A stretch of 64,000 nt of DNA, taken from assembly GCA_030549335.1 (NCBI GenBank), contig CM060198.1, forward strand, positions 41,084,353-41,148,352. The letters are read 5' to 3'. The stretch comes from Pontederia crassipes (lineage: Eukaryota; Streptophyta; Magnoliopsida; Commelinales; Pontederiaceae). Of the stretch, positions 35,701-46,033 are shown one piece after another (position 1 is the first letter of the stretch; every line of letters begins with the position of its first letter). The position numbers were made by a program, and so were the translations under genes. Under the pieces are notes generated by a model. The model did not search any database, was not told the origin of the DNA, and saw only the letters and a program-made list of their open reading frames with translations.

Positions 35701-35884
35701 AAGAAATAAATAAATGCATGATTATTGTGAAATATCAAAAAAATAAAAATAGATCATAATAGTGAATTTACAAGGATAATAACACCTATGAAAAAGAAAA
35801 GAATGAGAGAAAGTTATGTCAACGATACACAAGTCTATATGAGATTTCAAAATGTACTGGGTCAGCTATTTATTTGTTAAGTTC
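35701..35884. other. AT-rich junction between gypsy remnant and Ca2+-ATPase pseudogene
   Basis: No feature recognised; it may contain the eroded continuation of the ATPase fragment. Confidence 0.25.
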
Positions 35885-36569
35885 TTCCACTAGTGATATT
35901 GTGTATTCATGATATTTTCAATGTTTCTATGCTTCGATGATATCGATAGAAACCTTTTCAGATAAGCTCGACTCATCAATCGACAACACATAACCATATA
36001 CGTATAATCAATCAATTGGAGCAATATCTATAATTGATAGATGTACTACATTTTCGACCACCAAATCATAAACATGATTTTTTTGTTTGTGTCCATCTCT
36101 GATCTCCTGGACCAAGATCTTTTTTTTCCTTATCTGTCTCTAAACTGTATTGGCTTTTGGTTGTTATAACTATGATGATCAAGAGTATGCTAAGTAAGAT
36201 TTCTAAATCATCGTATGCACCCTTTGGCCAATCTTCAGTTAGAAATCCAACAACTATAGATATCAAAGCTCAAATCATAAGAATGATCAATGTCAAATCT
36301 TGTAAAGCATCCCAAGCAAACATCTAGAAGCTTCTTGGTGATTTTTTGACATACTTGTTGAAAAAAAATATTCTTTTTGTCATTATGCCGGCATCAAGTG
36401 AAATAGAGATCTTCCTTGCTATTTCATCTAGTCCTCTATTGCTTTTCAAACCCTTGTTATTATGTTCACGTGCAATGGGTGCAAACTCATCTGGGTTGAT
36501 GCAATAATCAGCTTTTCTCATCTCTTTTGAGATAAGGTGTGCTAGCAGTCGCGTTAAAGCAAAAACCAA
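35885..36569 (-). pseudogene. Autoinhibited P2B-type Ca2+-ATPase (ACA) fragment
   Basis: Minus-strand frames collinear with plant ACA calcium pumps run as follows. INPDEFAPIAREHNNKGLK and DEIARKISISLDAG are the cation-transporter N-terminal domain. KYVKKSPRSF is followed by a W/stop-M-F-A-W-D-A-L-Q-D-L-T-L-I-I-L run (first membrane segment), then ISIVVGFLTEDWPKGAYDD and LLSILLIIIVIT (second membrane segment). YDLVVENVVHLSI and YVLSIDESSLSEK are the actuator domain. The catalytic phosphorylation loop (DKTGT) is not reached. Several stops (TAG for Trp, TGA for Gly) and indels break it. The coding is continuous without introns over this stretch. Intact pumps export Ca2+ under calmodulin control; this copy cannot. 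Confidence 0.8.
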
Positions 36570-36880
36570 AGAGAGCAGAACATCAACAAAGAATAGTACA
36601 TACCATTACCTTTTGTTCATAGATAATTAAATATTGTGCCATCAATAAATTGTAGAGCAACCTTCTACACATAAAGAACAACTCAATCTATTCGAGTACA
36701 AGAGATTTTGTCTTGAGAAGAAAATATAATATAAATTATAAGAGTTAAGGAAAATGAACTTGGGAAATGAAAAATTCCTTTAGTGTTAGTTCTCTAGGTA
36801 AATCATTTAACAGAGGAGGAAACTTGAAAGTAAGAATGATCAAAGTATTCATTTTTATTCCTGAAAATAGGTATCCAAAT
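36570..36880. other. No feature recognised
   Basis: AT-rich DNA upstream (minus sense) of the ATPase fragment. A few codons may continue the pseudogene, but the reading is not reliable. Confidence 0.25.
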
Positions 36881-37270
36881 ATCGCCCCTCGCCCTCGCCT
36901 CGCCTCGTGGTTCAGCTTTGCCCTCGCCCTCGCCCTCGCCTCGTCAGAGATTGAGAGAGGGAGACAAAGATCGCATCAAAGACCATCGTCGCCTCGCAAT
37001 TGAGTTGCAGTGCCGTCACCCTCACCCTCGTGATCAAGTTGCAGTGCCCGCGACTGATCGCACTCGCTCTCACCTCATCGTCGCCTCGTCATTCCCCCTC
37101 ACCTCGTCGGAGATTGAGAGAGGGAGACAAAGATCATTGTCGCTTTGCTAGAGATTGTCATCGGCCTCACCGTTCGCCCTTACCGTCGCCTCGCCTCCAC
37201 GTCATCGCCTCACCGTTGTGCCGTTCGCCTCTGTCCGATGTTCTCCAGAAAGGGCAGATCAGAGTGAAAG
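36881..37270 (+). repeat. GC-rich cctcgcc-type repeats with a 163-bp duplication
   Basis: ctcgccctcgcct-type repeats are interrupted by gagattgagagagggagac at 36947 and again at 37110. This indicates a tandem duplication of about 163 bp. Plus frames of 77-97 codons here are arginine/serine-rich translations of the repeats, not a convincing gene. Confidence 0.65.
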
Positions 37271-37798
37271 GGGGAGAGTATAAACGCATATAGGGTGTCA
37301 ACCACCATAATCTCTCGATAACTCACGAGATGACGTCAATATCTCGTGTACGATTTTGTGAGCCATTCGATCATATCTGAACGATTGGATATATAAATAT
37401 ATTCCTCTTCGCAAAGTTTGTGACGGAACAGAACGAAATGAACTATTATATTGGTCATTGGTACAATATTTTTTCTTGTTTTACTTTCATTTATTTTCTT
37501 CTTGAATCATCCACTTTCAATTATATTTTCATCTACCTCGTCCATTTTTTTCTTTTATTATTCATGTTTCTACTAGTTTCACCATTTACAGTAAAAAAAA
37601 GAAAGAAAAACAAAAAATATAATTTAAAAAAATTGAGGTGGATTTTTCTGGAAAAAAAATACTTTTAAAACACCTAAGGATTTTATAAAAATTTAAGAGA
37701 TGATAACGAAGGCAAAAAAGTGTAGTTGGATAAAGTAATCTTGCAACAAATGGGGAGCGGCTGGACAGAAGAAAAGTTAAGGATAGGAAAAAATTTAG
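37271..37798. other. AT-rich DNA, no gene
   Basis: Contains A/T homopolymers and short frames only. 37776-37798 runs into the first foldback unit. Confidence 0.3.
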
Positions 37799-37938
37799 AT
37801 GTTCCTACCTTACCTTATTTTCTATCGTCTCCACAGTCAGATCTTTATCTAACCATGATAAATTATTTGAGAGAATTAATCATGAATTGTTGGATGAAAA
37901 TGATGTAAAAGATAGAGACAAGGTGAGGTAGGGAACAC
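37799..37938. mobile_element. Foldback (MITE-like) element, copy 1
   Basis: gttcctaccttaccttattt at the left pairs with aaggtgaggtagggaac at the right. The whole 140 bp can fold into one hairpin. There is no coding capacity. Confidence 0.7.
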
Positions 37939-37943
37939 GTGTT

Positions 37944-38083
37944 AACTACCTCACCTTGTTTCCTATCGTCTCCACCATCAGATCTTTATCCAACCGTGAT
38001 AAACTATTTGAAAGATTTAATCATGTACCGTTGGATGAAAATCTGATGGTGTAAAAGATAGAGAACAAGGTGAGGTAGGGAAC
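37944..38083. mobile_element. Foldback (MITE-like) element, copy 2, head to tail with copy 1
   Basis: ctacctcaccttgtttc pairs with gaacaaggtgaggtag, and ccatcagatctttatccaac pairs with gttggatgaaaatctgatgg. It is about the same length and sequence as copy 1, only a few bases away. Confidence 0.75.
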
Positions 38084-38171
38084 ACCAAAATTGGACCCTT
38101 AAGGATAACAAATGAAAATAATTCTTTCTACGTATTACACTAGGATTAAAACAGTAATGTATCAAAACCTT

Positions 38172-38244
38172 GCCACCTTAGCTCAGCCGGTAGAGCGCAT
38201 GGCTTTTAACCATGTGGTCGTGGGTTTGATTCCCATAGACAGCG
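38172..38244 (+). tRNA. tRNA-Lys(UUU)-like gene, probably a pseudogene
   Basis: The 73-nt segment folds as a tRNA. It has a D arm (gctc/gagc), an anticodon arm catgg-cttttaa-ccatg with anticodon TTT, a variable loop gtggtc, and a T arm gtggg-tttgatt-cccat. A pol III box A (tagctcagccgg) is intact. Box B has the usual gttcga changed to gtttga. Acceptor arms gccacct and agacagc leave three mismatches in seven pairs, so function is doubtful. A T-run terminator follows at about 38250-38257. Plant nuclear tRNA-Lys genes start gccg-ctta, very close to this one. Confidence 0.75.
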
Positions 38245-38309
38245 CCCAATTTTTTTTATGTTAGTCATAAACAATTTTCTTTTCAAGATTAATATTTGGA
38301 TTACATCCT

Positions 38310-39043
38310 TGTATCGCGATTTTTCGCATCTAATTCTAAATTATGGACTTATTTTTTTCTATCTCTAAACTATCACGAGCCTTATTTGGTTGATATCATT
38401 AAAAGGAAAGGAATTGAATGAATGTTAAATGATTAATTTATTTAGACAATTTTATCCTTTACACATATAATTATATGTTTAATTTAATTGGTAAAAAATA
38501 TACTAAATATGTCTTTTCTCTTTTTTTCACCCTAATTTGGAGGGAAAAGAAAAATGAAATATTGGAGGAGAATGGAAGAGAAAGGAGGGAACTTTCCCCT
38601 TCATTCCCTCCGACTTAAATTGAATAAAACGAGGGGAATAGATTCTTCTCCTTTTCCTTTTCCCTTCTTACCATCCTTCCGTCTACTTCTATTGTGTTTT
38701 TGGTTACTTTTGATATTTTCCATTTATGAAAAGACTAAATAATCCCTCCCTCCATAACACATCAAATAATAAAGGAAAAAGAAAAAAATGAAGGAGGATA
38801 ATTTAGTCGTTCCATAAATATTTTTTTACCACTTTAATCCTCCCAAAGACTTTTTTATTTTTTATATTTGTTATTTCATATTTTTCCACTTTAGTCTTTT
38901 TATAAATGAAAAAAATTTAAAAGTAACGAAAACGTAATAGAACTACACGAAAGTACTAAAGTGAAGAAATCATGATAGTTTAGGGATACAAAAAAATAAA
39001 TTTGGAAATTAGAATTAAATCCGAAAAATCGTGATAATTTAAG
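38310..39043. mobile_element. Inverted-repeat element with about 70-bp arms
   Basis: Left arm 38310-38378 (cgcgatttttcgcatctaat ... ctaaactatcacga) pairs with right arm 38968-39043 (tcatgatagtttaggga ... gaaaaatcgtgat). The interior is AT-rich and has no transposase. Outer borders and TSD are not resolved, so the class is unknown. Confidence 0.65.
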
Positions 39044-39222
39044 AGAGGTTTATGGAAATAACCCTTAATATTTAAAATCTTTCCTGAACTATAATTATTT
39101 TTTGCATTTGATAGGATCTTCCTAAATTATATTACGATTTTTCCTTTGGTCCATCCATCTCATTTTGTTAACTTTTATGTTATATTTTATTTATTCGATT
39201 TATTAAATGACTAACCCAGTAA

Positions 39223-39417
39223 CATCCTGAGGTTGACGAACGAGACGAGCTGTATCGGTTGGACATTCTACCCAATCCATTGCGTTTCAGGAATGACATG
39301 AAGACGACAGCGGCCTGGAAGGTGGGGGCTCTGGCTGCTGGCGAGCAGCCCCCTGCGACCGTCATCCCCATGCCGGCGAGCTTCCAAGTCCTTAGGCGAG
39401 TCACCCCCACTCGCTAA
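39223..39417 (+). CDS. Unidentified GC-rich ORF, possible terminal exon
   Basis: The frame runs from 39223 to TAA at 39415-39417 (64 codons), preceded by an acceptor-like cccag at 39215-39219. It reads EVDERDELYRLDILPNP early and ATVIPMPASFQVLRRVTP late. Third positions are mostly G or C, unlike the AT-rich surroundings. I do not recognise the protein. A minus frame of 76 codons overlaps, but the plus frame has the more natural composition. It may be a captured exon. Confidence 0.35.
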   Translation, partial: HPEVDERDELYRLDILPNPLRFRNDMKTTAAWKVGALAAGEQPPATVIPMPASFQVLRRVTPTR

Positions 39418-39438
39418 CCCCCTCAGGTGGTCCTCACT

Positions 39439-40295
39439 TGTAAAGCTTGGGATCAAACAAGAATAAACAAAAAAATAAAATAAATATATATAACATTTAT
39501 AATTTAGGTAATTTAAAAAATAACTAATATAGGAAGTTAAATTCTTATACAAGGCAGCCTTATATATGGTAAAAATAAATGAAAGGAATAAAAGAAAATA
39601 AAGACAGACCAACCAAAAGTTGACACATGGCTAAAGTTAAAAAAATATAATTATTCCCTTCCTCCTTTCGCCCATCCCTCTTCCCCTCTTGTATACTAGC
39701 CCCAAAACCCCAGCCACTTCCTCTCACTCTTGCCACGGCCCCAAAATCCCCCAGCTGCTTCTTCTTCTTCTTGCCATAGGAGCGTTATCCGGTGGTCGCC
39801 TTCGACATAGGACACCGCATGATCACATAGATTGAGGAGGAAGGAAATGACATTGTCAAAATCGCTCAAGGGGAAGAACCTTGCTGTTTGAGTAGGGTTC
39901 ATGGCGATCTCAACCTGATTCCTTTGCCAGTGAATATTTAAATCTTCCACAGTCTTGGACTACGTCTTTTGGGCATCGATCAGTCCCTTCGTATATATTT
40001 TTCATTTTTTTTTATTTTCATCTCATTTGTATTAAGGCTGCTCTCTTCCCTTTTCATGGTCAGTTTGTGAAAGTCATTACACCGCCCAAGGGTTTGAAAC
40101 CAGAATCTCTTACCTTTTGGCATCAATCAAGATATCAGAGAGAAATTGTTTTTACCGATCAAGTTCATCTACTTGAACGGGTATGAATCTATTGGTGGAG
40201 GTGCTATAACTCTTTGTGTTAGAATCTGTCAAGATCTAATGTGGCTGAGAAACAAGAAATGAAAATAAAATAAAATAAAAAAAAAGATTCATCAC
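39439..40295 (+). repeat. Direct duplication, copy 1
   Basis: Starts tgtaaagcttggg and is collinear with 41181-42179. Shared landmarks are a cttcttcttcttgccatagg stretch, atagattgaggaggaag, and a small frame ending ITPPKGLKPESLTFWHQ.RYQ near 40085-40140. It could be one LTR of an unrecognised element or a segmental duplication. Confidence 0.75.
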
Positions 40296-41180
40296 TCTAT
40301 TTATTCTCCATCATTGATTTTGAATCATTCCTTGTAATCAATTTCAATATCATTGTCAATTTTTGTCCGGCAATGTTGATCCTAAAGTCGATATCCACAT
40401 CCATTGTATAACATTAAACATGATTTGAAGTATCAGGTAAAGAATCATGGTAGTTCTCAATTCATCTTCATTGATTTTGACTTGCCAAGTTGGCATAAGG
40501 ACTCTCTTCATTCATCTCCGTTCATCACACCTTATTCAATATAAGGGCATCGACCCAGGAAGAATTTTTTCTAGGTGGCTGTGGTCATTAGTGAGTCATT
40601 GTCACTATTTTTAATTTAGGCATATTTTATAGGGACTGTTTGGATGTATTGAGAGATTGATCAAAGCAGTGCACCTCTGATCATCGATCGATACGTCAAA
40701 CTGAGCCAACAATTTCATCATCTATGGTATGTTAGTCAAAAGCTTATCGAAAGAACGATTGGAGGGGACACCTTCCAATCATCACTTCACTATCATAAAT
40801 CAAATAGAGAAAAGTTGATTCGCCATAGGTTAGAATTGCTTCATTCGATAAGTTTTAGTAGAATTATACTTTCTCCTTATGGGTTTAGACATATATTTGT
40901 ACCAATATTAATCAAAGGAATATTATACATTAATAACATTTATAATAGTAATTAAAAAAACTGAGAGAGGGAGAAAATAATTATTGAGGTCAACTAGCAT
41001 TAGTGGTGTACACATATTTTGGCAAGTGAATAAGAGATTTTTTTATGTAGACAAATGAGAGATTCACATGGATGAGCCTCTTTTGATAAATCACGAGCCA
41101 CCTTGGAGTCAACCTTACATATTTTGAATTACATGTTAGTACCAATTTCGAGAACAAATTTTTTTTATGGGTGTAGTAAT
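40296..41180. other. Spacer between the two direct copies
   Basis: About 885 bp of AT-rich sequence with no gene, primer site or purine tract that would prove an LTR element. Confidence 0.4.
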
Positions 41181-42179
41181 TGTAAAGCCCGGGCCCAAAG
41201 AAGAACAAACAAATAATAAAATAAATATATATAACATTTATAAATAGGTAATTTAAAAAAACTAATATAGGAAGTTAAATTCTTATACAAGACAGCTTTA
41301 TATATGGTAAAAATAAATGAAATGAATAAAAGAAAATAAAGACATACCAACCAAAAGTTGACACATTTCTAAAGTTAAAAAAAATAATCCCTTCGTTCTT
41401 CCCCCATCCCTCTTCCCCTCCGTCCTATCTCTCTTGTGAATACCAGCCCGAAAAAAACCCCAGGCACTTCCTTTCACTCTTGCCCGAGCCCCAAAATACC
41501 CTAGCCGCTTCTTCTTCTTCTTGCCATAGGAGTGCCATATGGTGGTCACCTTCGATATAGGACACCACACGACCACATAGATTGAGGAGGAAGTAAACGA
41601 CATTGTGCCAAAATCGATGTTGAGTGGGATTCATGGCAATCTCAACCTGATTAATTATAGTAGTAGCTAATTTGTTATTTGTTTGTTAAAATATATTATT
41701 TACTTATCATAAAAAGATTTTAATAAACAAATAAAAAATTATCAACAACGCAACAAAAAACAACTTTATAAATGAACACTTTCCATAAAATAAAGACGCT
41801 TCAATTTGTGTCCTTAATTATGTGTCCTTAAATGATTATTTTGTTGTAGTGCTTCCACAGTCTTGGACAACGTCTTTTGGGCATGATCAGTCCCTTTGTA
41901 TTTATTATATTTTCTTCTCATTTGTATTGAGCCTGCTCTCTTCCCCTTTCATGGCTAGCTTGTGAAAGTCATTACATCTCCCAAGATTTTGAATCCAGAA
42001 CCTCCTACCTTTTGGCATCAAACAAGATATAGGAGACAAATTGTTTTTACCGATCAAGTTCATCTACTTGAATGGGTAGGAAACTGTTGGTGGAGGTGCT
42101 ATAACTCTTTATGTTACAATCTCCCAAGATCTAATGTGGCTAAGAAACAGGAAATGAAAAGAAAAAAAAAGATTCATTA
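41181..42179 (+). repeat. Direct duplication, copy 2, with an inserted CACTA fragment
   Basis: Starts tgtaaagcccggg and ends gattcattac, collinear with copy 1 apart from about 200 bp at 41652-41851. The 79-codon plus frame at 41962-42201 (PTFWHQTRYRRQIVFTDQVH) is an intact version of the frame broken in copy 1, but its identity is unknown. Confidence 0.75.
41652..41851 (-). mobile_element. CACTA (En/Spm) transposon end fragment
   Basis: It is present only in copy 2 of the duplication. Its right end reads attttgttgtagtg, the reverse complement of cactacaacaaaat, the usual CACTA terminal motif. Next to it lie subterminal repeats of the form gtgtccttaa, and gcgtctt-like sequence. The left end lacks the terminal motif, so the copy is truncated. 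Confidence 0.65.
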
Positions 42180-42397
42180 CTTCTGCCGGAACATGTGCTG
42201 ATATAATTAGGAATTGAATTTTAGAGTTATGCACATGGTTATCATGTAGGAAATACTTCATAACAAACAAATCTAATTCTTTTTTTATTGAAGTTGATTG
42301 ATGAATCAAGTATTGCAATGATATTTCTATCCAGGTTTAAGACATATGCAGAAATAATTGATATTTGATATTACATAGTATTAATGATATATGACAA

Positions 42398-42439
<42 letters not shown>

Positions 42440-43289
42440 CTAAAATATATTTTTCGGCCTAATTGAAATACACACTCTAGTGATAGGTATTAAATGATAA
42501 TGTTAGCAATGATAATGCATTTAAATATATAGGATTAGTAATCCGATGGATTAGCTAGATGACTAAGGTATTATTGTCTAAGCAAAGTTACTACAGAGGT
42601 CTTTTATAAAAGTATAATAATTGAAATATGATTTCATTAATAATAAAATAAATATAACATTATATCATAATAAAATATATTTGATTATTAGCTTGTAATG
42701 GTAATGATTAGGGGAGCAATCATTTCTGCAAATTTAATAGATTGATTTATTTGCATAATAATATCAATAGAAGAGTATAATAAAATAATCAACAAAGTAT
42801 TTATATGAGAATTGAAGGGTGAATAAATTTTAAATGAAGGTAGTTATGTACAACTAAGTATTATTGCAATATTATGTCCTTATAGCCTGCTACACGCTTC
42901 AATATGTGTGATTGACTTATATGATATATTGGTTAGGCTTCTAGATTTGACTCGGAAGAATCATTGAGTGTGGTCGAGCTTACCCGAGATGAGTGGATTA
43001 CATGATAACATTAAGCAAGGCTCTAGTAGCCCCCATAATCTTATGCCGATGTAAGACGAGTTTTCCACTTGGATTTTGATTTACTGAATGAATGCTTTGC
43101 ATCATATACAATATGTGTTGTATGCCATTATAGAAATCAAAGCTGAATTTATTGACACGAGCATTGGACATTTGGTTTGATTTACGGATTTACGATGTTT
43201 TCTCTAATTTTAGTGGTTTATGGAAACATTAGATTTTCTAAATGTGGTGAAATTGTATATTGCCAGAGCATGCGCATTCATACATCATA
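42180..43289. other. AT-rich intergenic DNA with an (AT)n run
   Basis: A microsatellite lies at about 42401-42431. The rest has no recognisable coding or element structure. 42950-43080 is less AT-rich but unidentified. Confidence 0.35.
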
Positions 43290-43298
43290 TTAATTATA
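43290..43298 (+). repeat. Target site duplication TTAATTATA, left copy
   Basis: Perfect match to 45873-45881. Confidence 0.92.
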
Positions 43299-43435
43299 GA
43301 GGATAAGGGATATATAGAGCAAAATTTGATTCACATGTATAAGTCACCGCTAGATCATGTTTGGACGTCGCAAATGGAGGCGCGATTCACAGCCACTTGA
43401 ACCGCTTGGATGAGTTAATATGCACCGGTTTATGA
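43299..43435 (+). repeat. Left TIR of the Mutator-like element
   Basis: Pairs with 45735-45872 with about ten differences and one 1-base indel by eye. GC-rich inner part (gacgtcgcaaatggaggcgc). Confidence 0.9.
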
Positions 43436-43679
43436 AGAGTCGACCAGATCATTTAAATCGTGAAGATCAAGACACCATCAGTCGACCCTTACCCTTACGC
43501 TTGATCAGCCCCTTTTCTCTCGTAGCCTTTTCTCTTGCCTCACGGCCGATCGCTACTACCGTAGGAAAGATCTGTAAGTTCTCGATCTCATCTGTAAGTT
43601 GAAGAACAATGACGATGGTCTTTTCTCCTAACCTCGACATTTATGCACTCTAAATTTCTTGACCTAGCATTCATCCACT

Positions 43680-45022
43680 CATCTAAAGACCTTTAGTCTC
43701 ATACATAATTGCAAGCCAATGATCATTTCTAATTTAAAACTTTTCCTTTCATAATAACCATGTATGTTCAAATTCATCAATACTTGATGAATTATGAATC
43801 CATTTGCCATACTCTTGTTTGAAGTTTTCTCGAGCATACAAATCTCGGAGATTACACATAGCATTTTTTTGAATATGCCAAATGCAATACATGTGATATG
43901 TCTTCAAAAACACCTTGAGAATGGCATTTCCCATTGCAACATCTTGATCAGTAATAATGCATGTTGGATGGTTCTCATGCATGCACTCTAACCATATCTC
44001 AAATAACCAAACAAAAGGTTTCTTCTGTCTCATCAGCTAATAATGCACATCCAAACAGAATTGATTGTCTATGGTGGTTAACCCCAATAGATGGTGCGAA
44101 AGGCATGCATAATTGATTTGTTCGATATGTTGTAGCGAAACTTACAACATCTCCAAATGCAACATAGCTATCTCTTGATCTTGAATCTGTCCAGAACACA
44201 CTTCTTGGAATATTATTCTTATCCACTTCCCATCTGAAAATAAAGTTATCATCTTTCATCATTTTTCTCTCAAAGTATCTAATCACACCCATACATTCTT
44301 CCCCAATCTTGTTTACACGTGTTGTCTTTAAATGATCTATTCACTTTTGAGGAGTTACTGATGACTCACTCAAATATTTTAGTACTTTAGCAATCAATGA
44401 TGGGCCCATTCCAACACCATGTAAAGTATTCATCACTAATTTAGATCCATTAGATATTTTGCTGTGTGAAAGCAACATTGAAACCTTTGTTGGGGTTGCA
44501 AGGAGATGTGTGTGCCTTTCATCAAATTTCTTGACCTCCCATTTTCCATCATTCCTAATTGCAACTTGTAAATGGGCACCACAACCTACTCGAACATCCC
44601 TTCTTCTTTTATTATTTTTTCTTGTTTCTTCTTCATTAGTGATCTTGTGTCCTTCCTTAGAGCAAACAAGCATCCTACTAGCAACATTGATAGTTTTTCT
44701 ACACTTTCCAGTATAAGATTTTCTAACCGAAAAACCAACTACTTTAATACAAATTGTAATATTCATATGCTTCATTTTCTGAATCAAAGACCATACCTAA
44801 TGTTGGTTTTGCAATAAGTCGATCATGGTCAAGAGTGTCAATTTCTAATGGCATCTCTTCATTATTTGATCCCTTGACATTAGGTTCACTGTGAAGAATA
44901 TAAAAAGAACTATAAGATAAAGTTTGAATGTCATTTTCATGATAACATAAATACCTTTGTATCACTGACAAATCGGTTATGCTTTGATCTTGGCATTGAA
45001 CATTATTTACATCCATTGTCAT
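43680..45022 (-). pseudogene. FAR1/FHY3-like MULE transposase, broken
   Basis: In order on the minus strand: LGMVFDSENEAYEYYNLY, then VGFSVRKSYTGKCRK and RRDVRVGCGAHLQV (the WRKY-GCM1-like FAR1 DNA-binding domain, about 45000-44500), FWTDSRSRDSYVAFGDVVSF and FAPSIGVNHHRQSILFGCALL (about 44230-44040), and CIITDQDVAMGNAI with TYHMYCIWHI (about 43950-43870). The last two groups form the RNase-H-fold MULE core with its catalytic Asp positions. Breaks are a frameshift after YNLY, an in-frame TGA at 44341-44339, a one-base insertion near 44035, and loss of frame after the F-E-H-T-W motif. The C-terminal SWIM zinc finger is missing. FAR1 and FHY3 themselves are domesticated relatives of this family. 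Confidence 0.9.
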
Positions 45023-45734
45023 GTCAATAACCTACATAAAAGAGAGAAAAAAGATGAATAATTGATCATTCTGCTTTAAATAATATCACATTGACAATCA
45101 AATTAGCTTCCCAAAATAAAGGCATTAAGAATTTGGTTGGAGACATCGTGGATAATAAAGTGAGAAGCTAATAAAAAAATTTGCATAAAAGGTATAATGC
45201 AGCTTGAGTAAAAGGTTCTTTGTTTGAGCATTCACCAACCATAAACTTATAATTGTTGTTGACAGCCATCTATCTCCCACCCTCTCTCTCTCCTCTCTCT
45301 CTAACTATTATTCTTCTTTTCACACAGTGATACATCACAACACTGCCACCATAACGAACTGGGCACACCAAGAGCAAGCAAGGCATTGCCTTTAAAAATA
45401 AGCAACAACAACAACGTGCAAATAAATCTCTCCTTGGTACCTGTTGGTGCTGGAAATAGCGAGGATCATGCTCCTTCTCGAAAACCTCCATGCAGCAGTG
45501 GTGTGAAAGTGCAGTGACGTCTTGCAATGGAGATATAATGGAGATCCGACGAGGATGAAGATCTCGCTTGCAATCTTTTAGGAGCATCCCTGTATGGCTT
45601 GTTAATAGAGGCAATGAAGAGAGTTTGAGATAATCGTGACAGATTGGGATGAACTGTGACCTATCGGGAGAGATTGGGGAAGATGGGATTTTTTTAGATA
45701 CATTAGGGTATTTACTTAGACCGCCAAATGTTTG

Positions 45735-45872
45735 ATATGAATCGGTCCATATTAACTCATCCAAGCGGTTTCAAGTGGCTGTGAACCGTGCCTCCATCTG
45801 CGACGTCCAAACACGATCCAGCGGTAACTTATACATGTGAATCAAATTTTGCTTTATATATCCCTTATCCTC
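45735..45872 (-). repeat. Right TIR of the Mutator-like element
   Basis: Reverse complement of 43299-43435. A 164-codon minus frame (45270-45764) starts at its inner edge, but the product has no recognisable domain and probably represents transposase leader. Confidence 0.9.
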
Positions 45873-45881
45873 TTAATTATA
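45873..45881 (+). repeat. Target site duplication TTAATTATA, right copy
   Basis: Perfect match to 43290-43298. Confidence 0.92.
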
Positions 45882-46033
45882 TCATGAAAAAATTTCTTTG
45901 TAGCAAGTTTTTTTATTTCATCAGAGATTGATCAACTCCGAGTTGGTGCAGTAACAAAAAAAACTCATTCCACATACCCCGACTTTTATTAAGATGTGCC
46001 GTCCATTATTATGTTATGTAGACACAAGAATAC
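45882..46033. other. Short flank between the Mutator-like element and the next LTR
   Basis: No feature recognised. Confidence 0.3.

Larger units (their letters stand above)
43299..45872 (-). mobile_element. Mutator-like element with a broken FAR1-type transposase
   Basis: TIRs of about 137 bp begin gaggataagggatatata at each end (43299-43435 and 45735-45872) and match closely. The nine bases TTAATTATA flank both ends exactly (43290-43298 and 45873-45881), the length expected of Mutator superfamily transposition. Inside, minus-strand coding resembles a FAR1/FHY3-related MULE transposase but is broken and short at the C-terminus. This is an autonomous-type element that has lost function. Confidence 0.93.

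Noticed and set aside
36767-37293. Arg/Ser/His-rich plus frames near 36.9-37.3 kb as a possible disordered protein
   Set aside because: Three frames stay open over the same GC-rich repeats, which is expected from composition; no splice or start context favours one.
39439-42179. Confident call of an LTR retrotransposon from the direct repeats
   Set aside because: No primer site, purine tract or matching TSD was seen, so it is listed only as a direct duplication.
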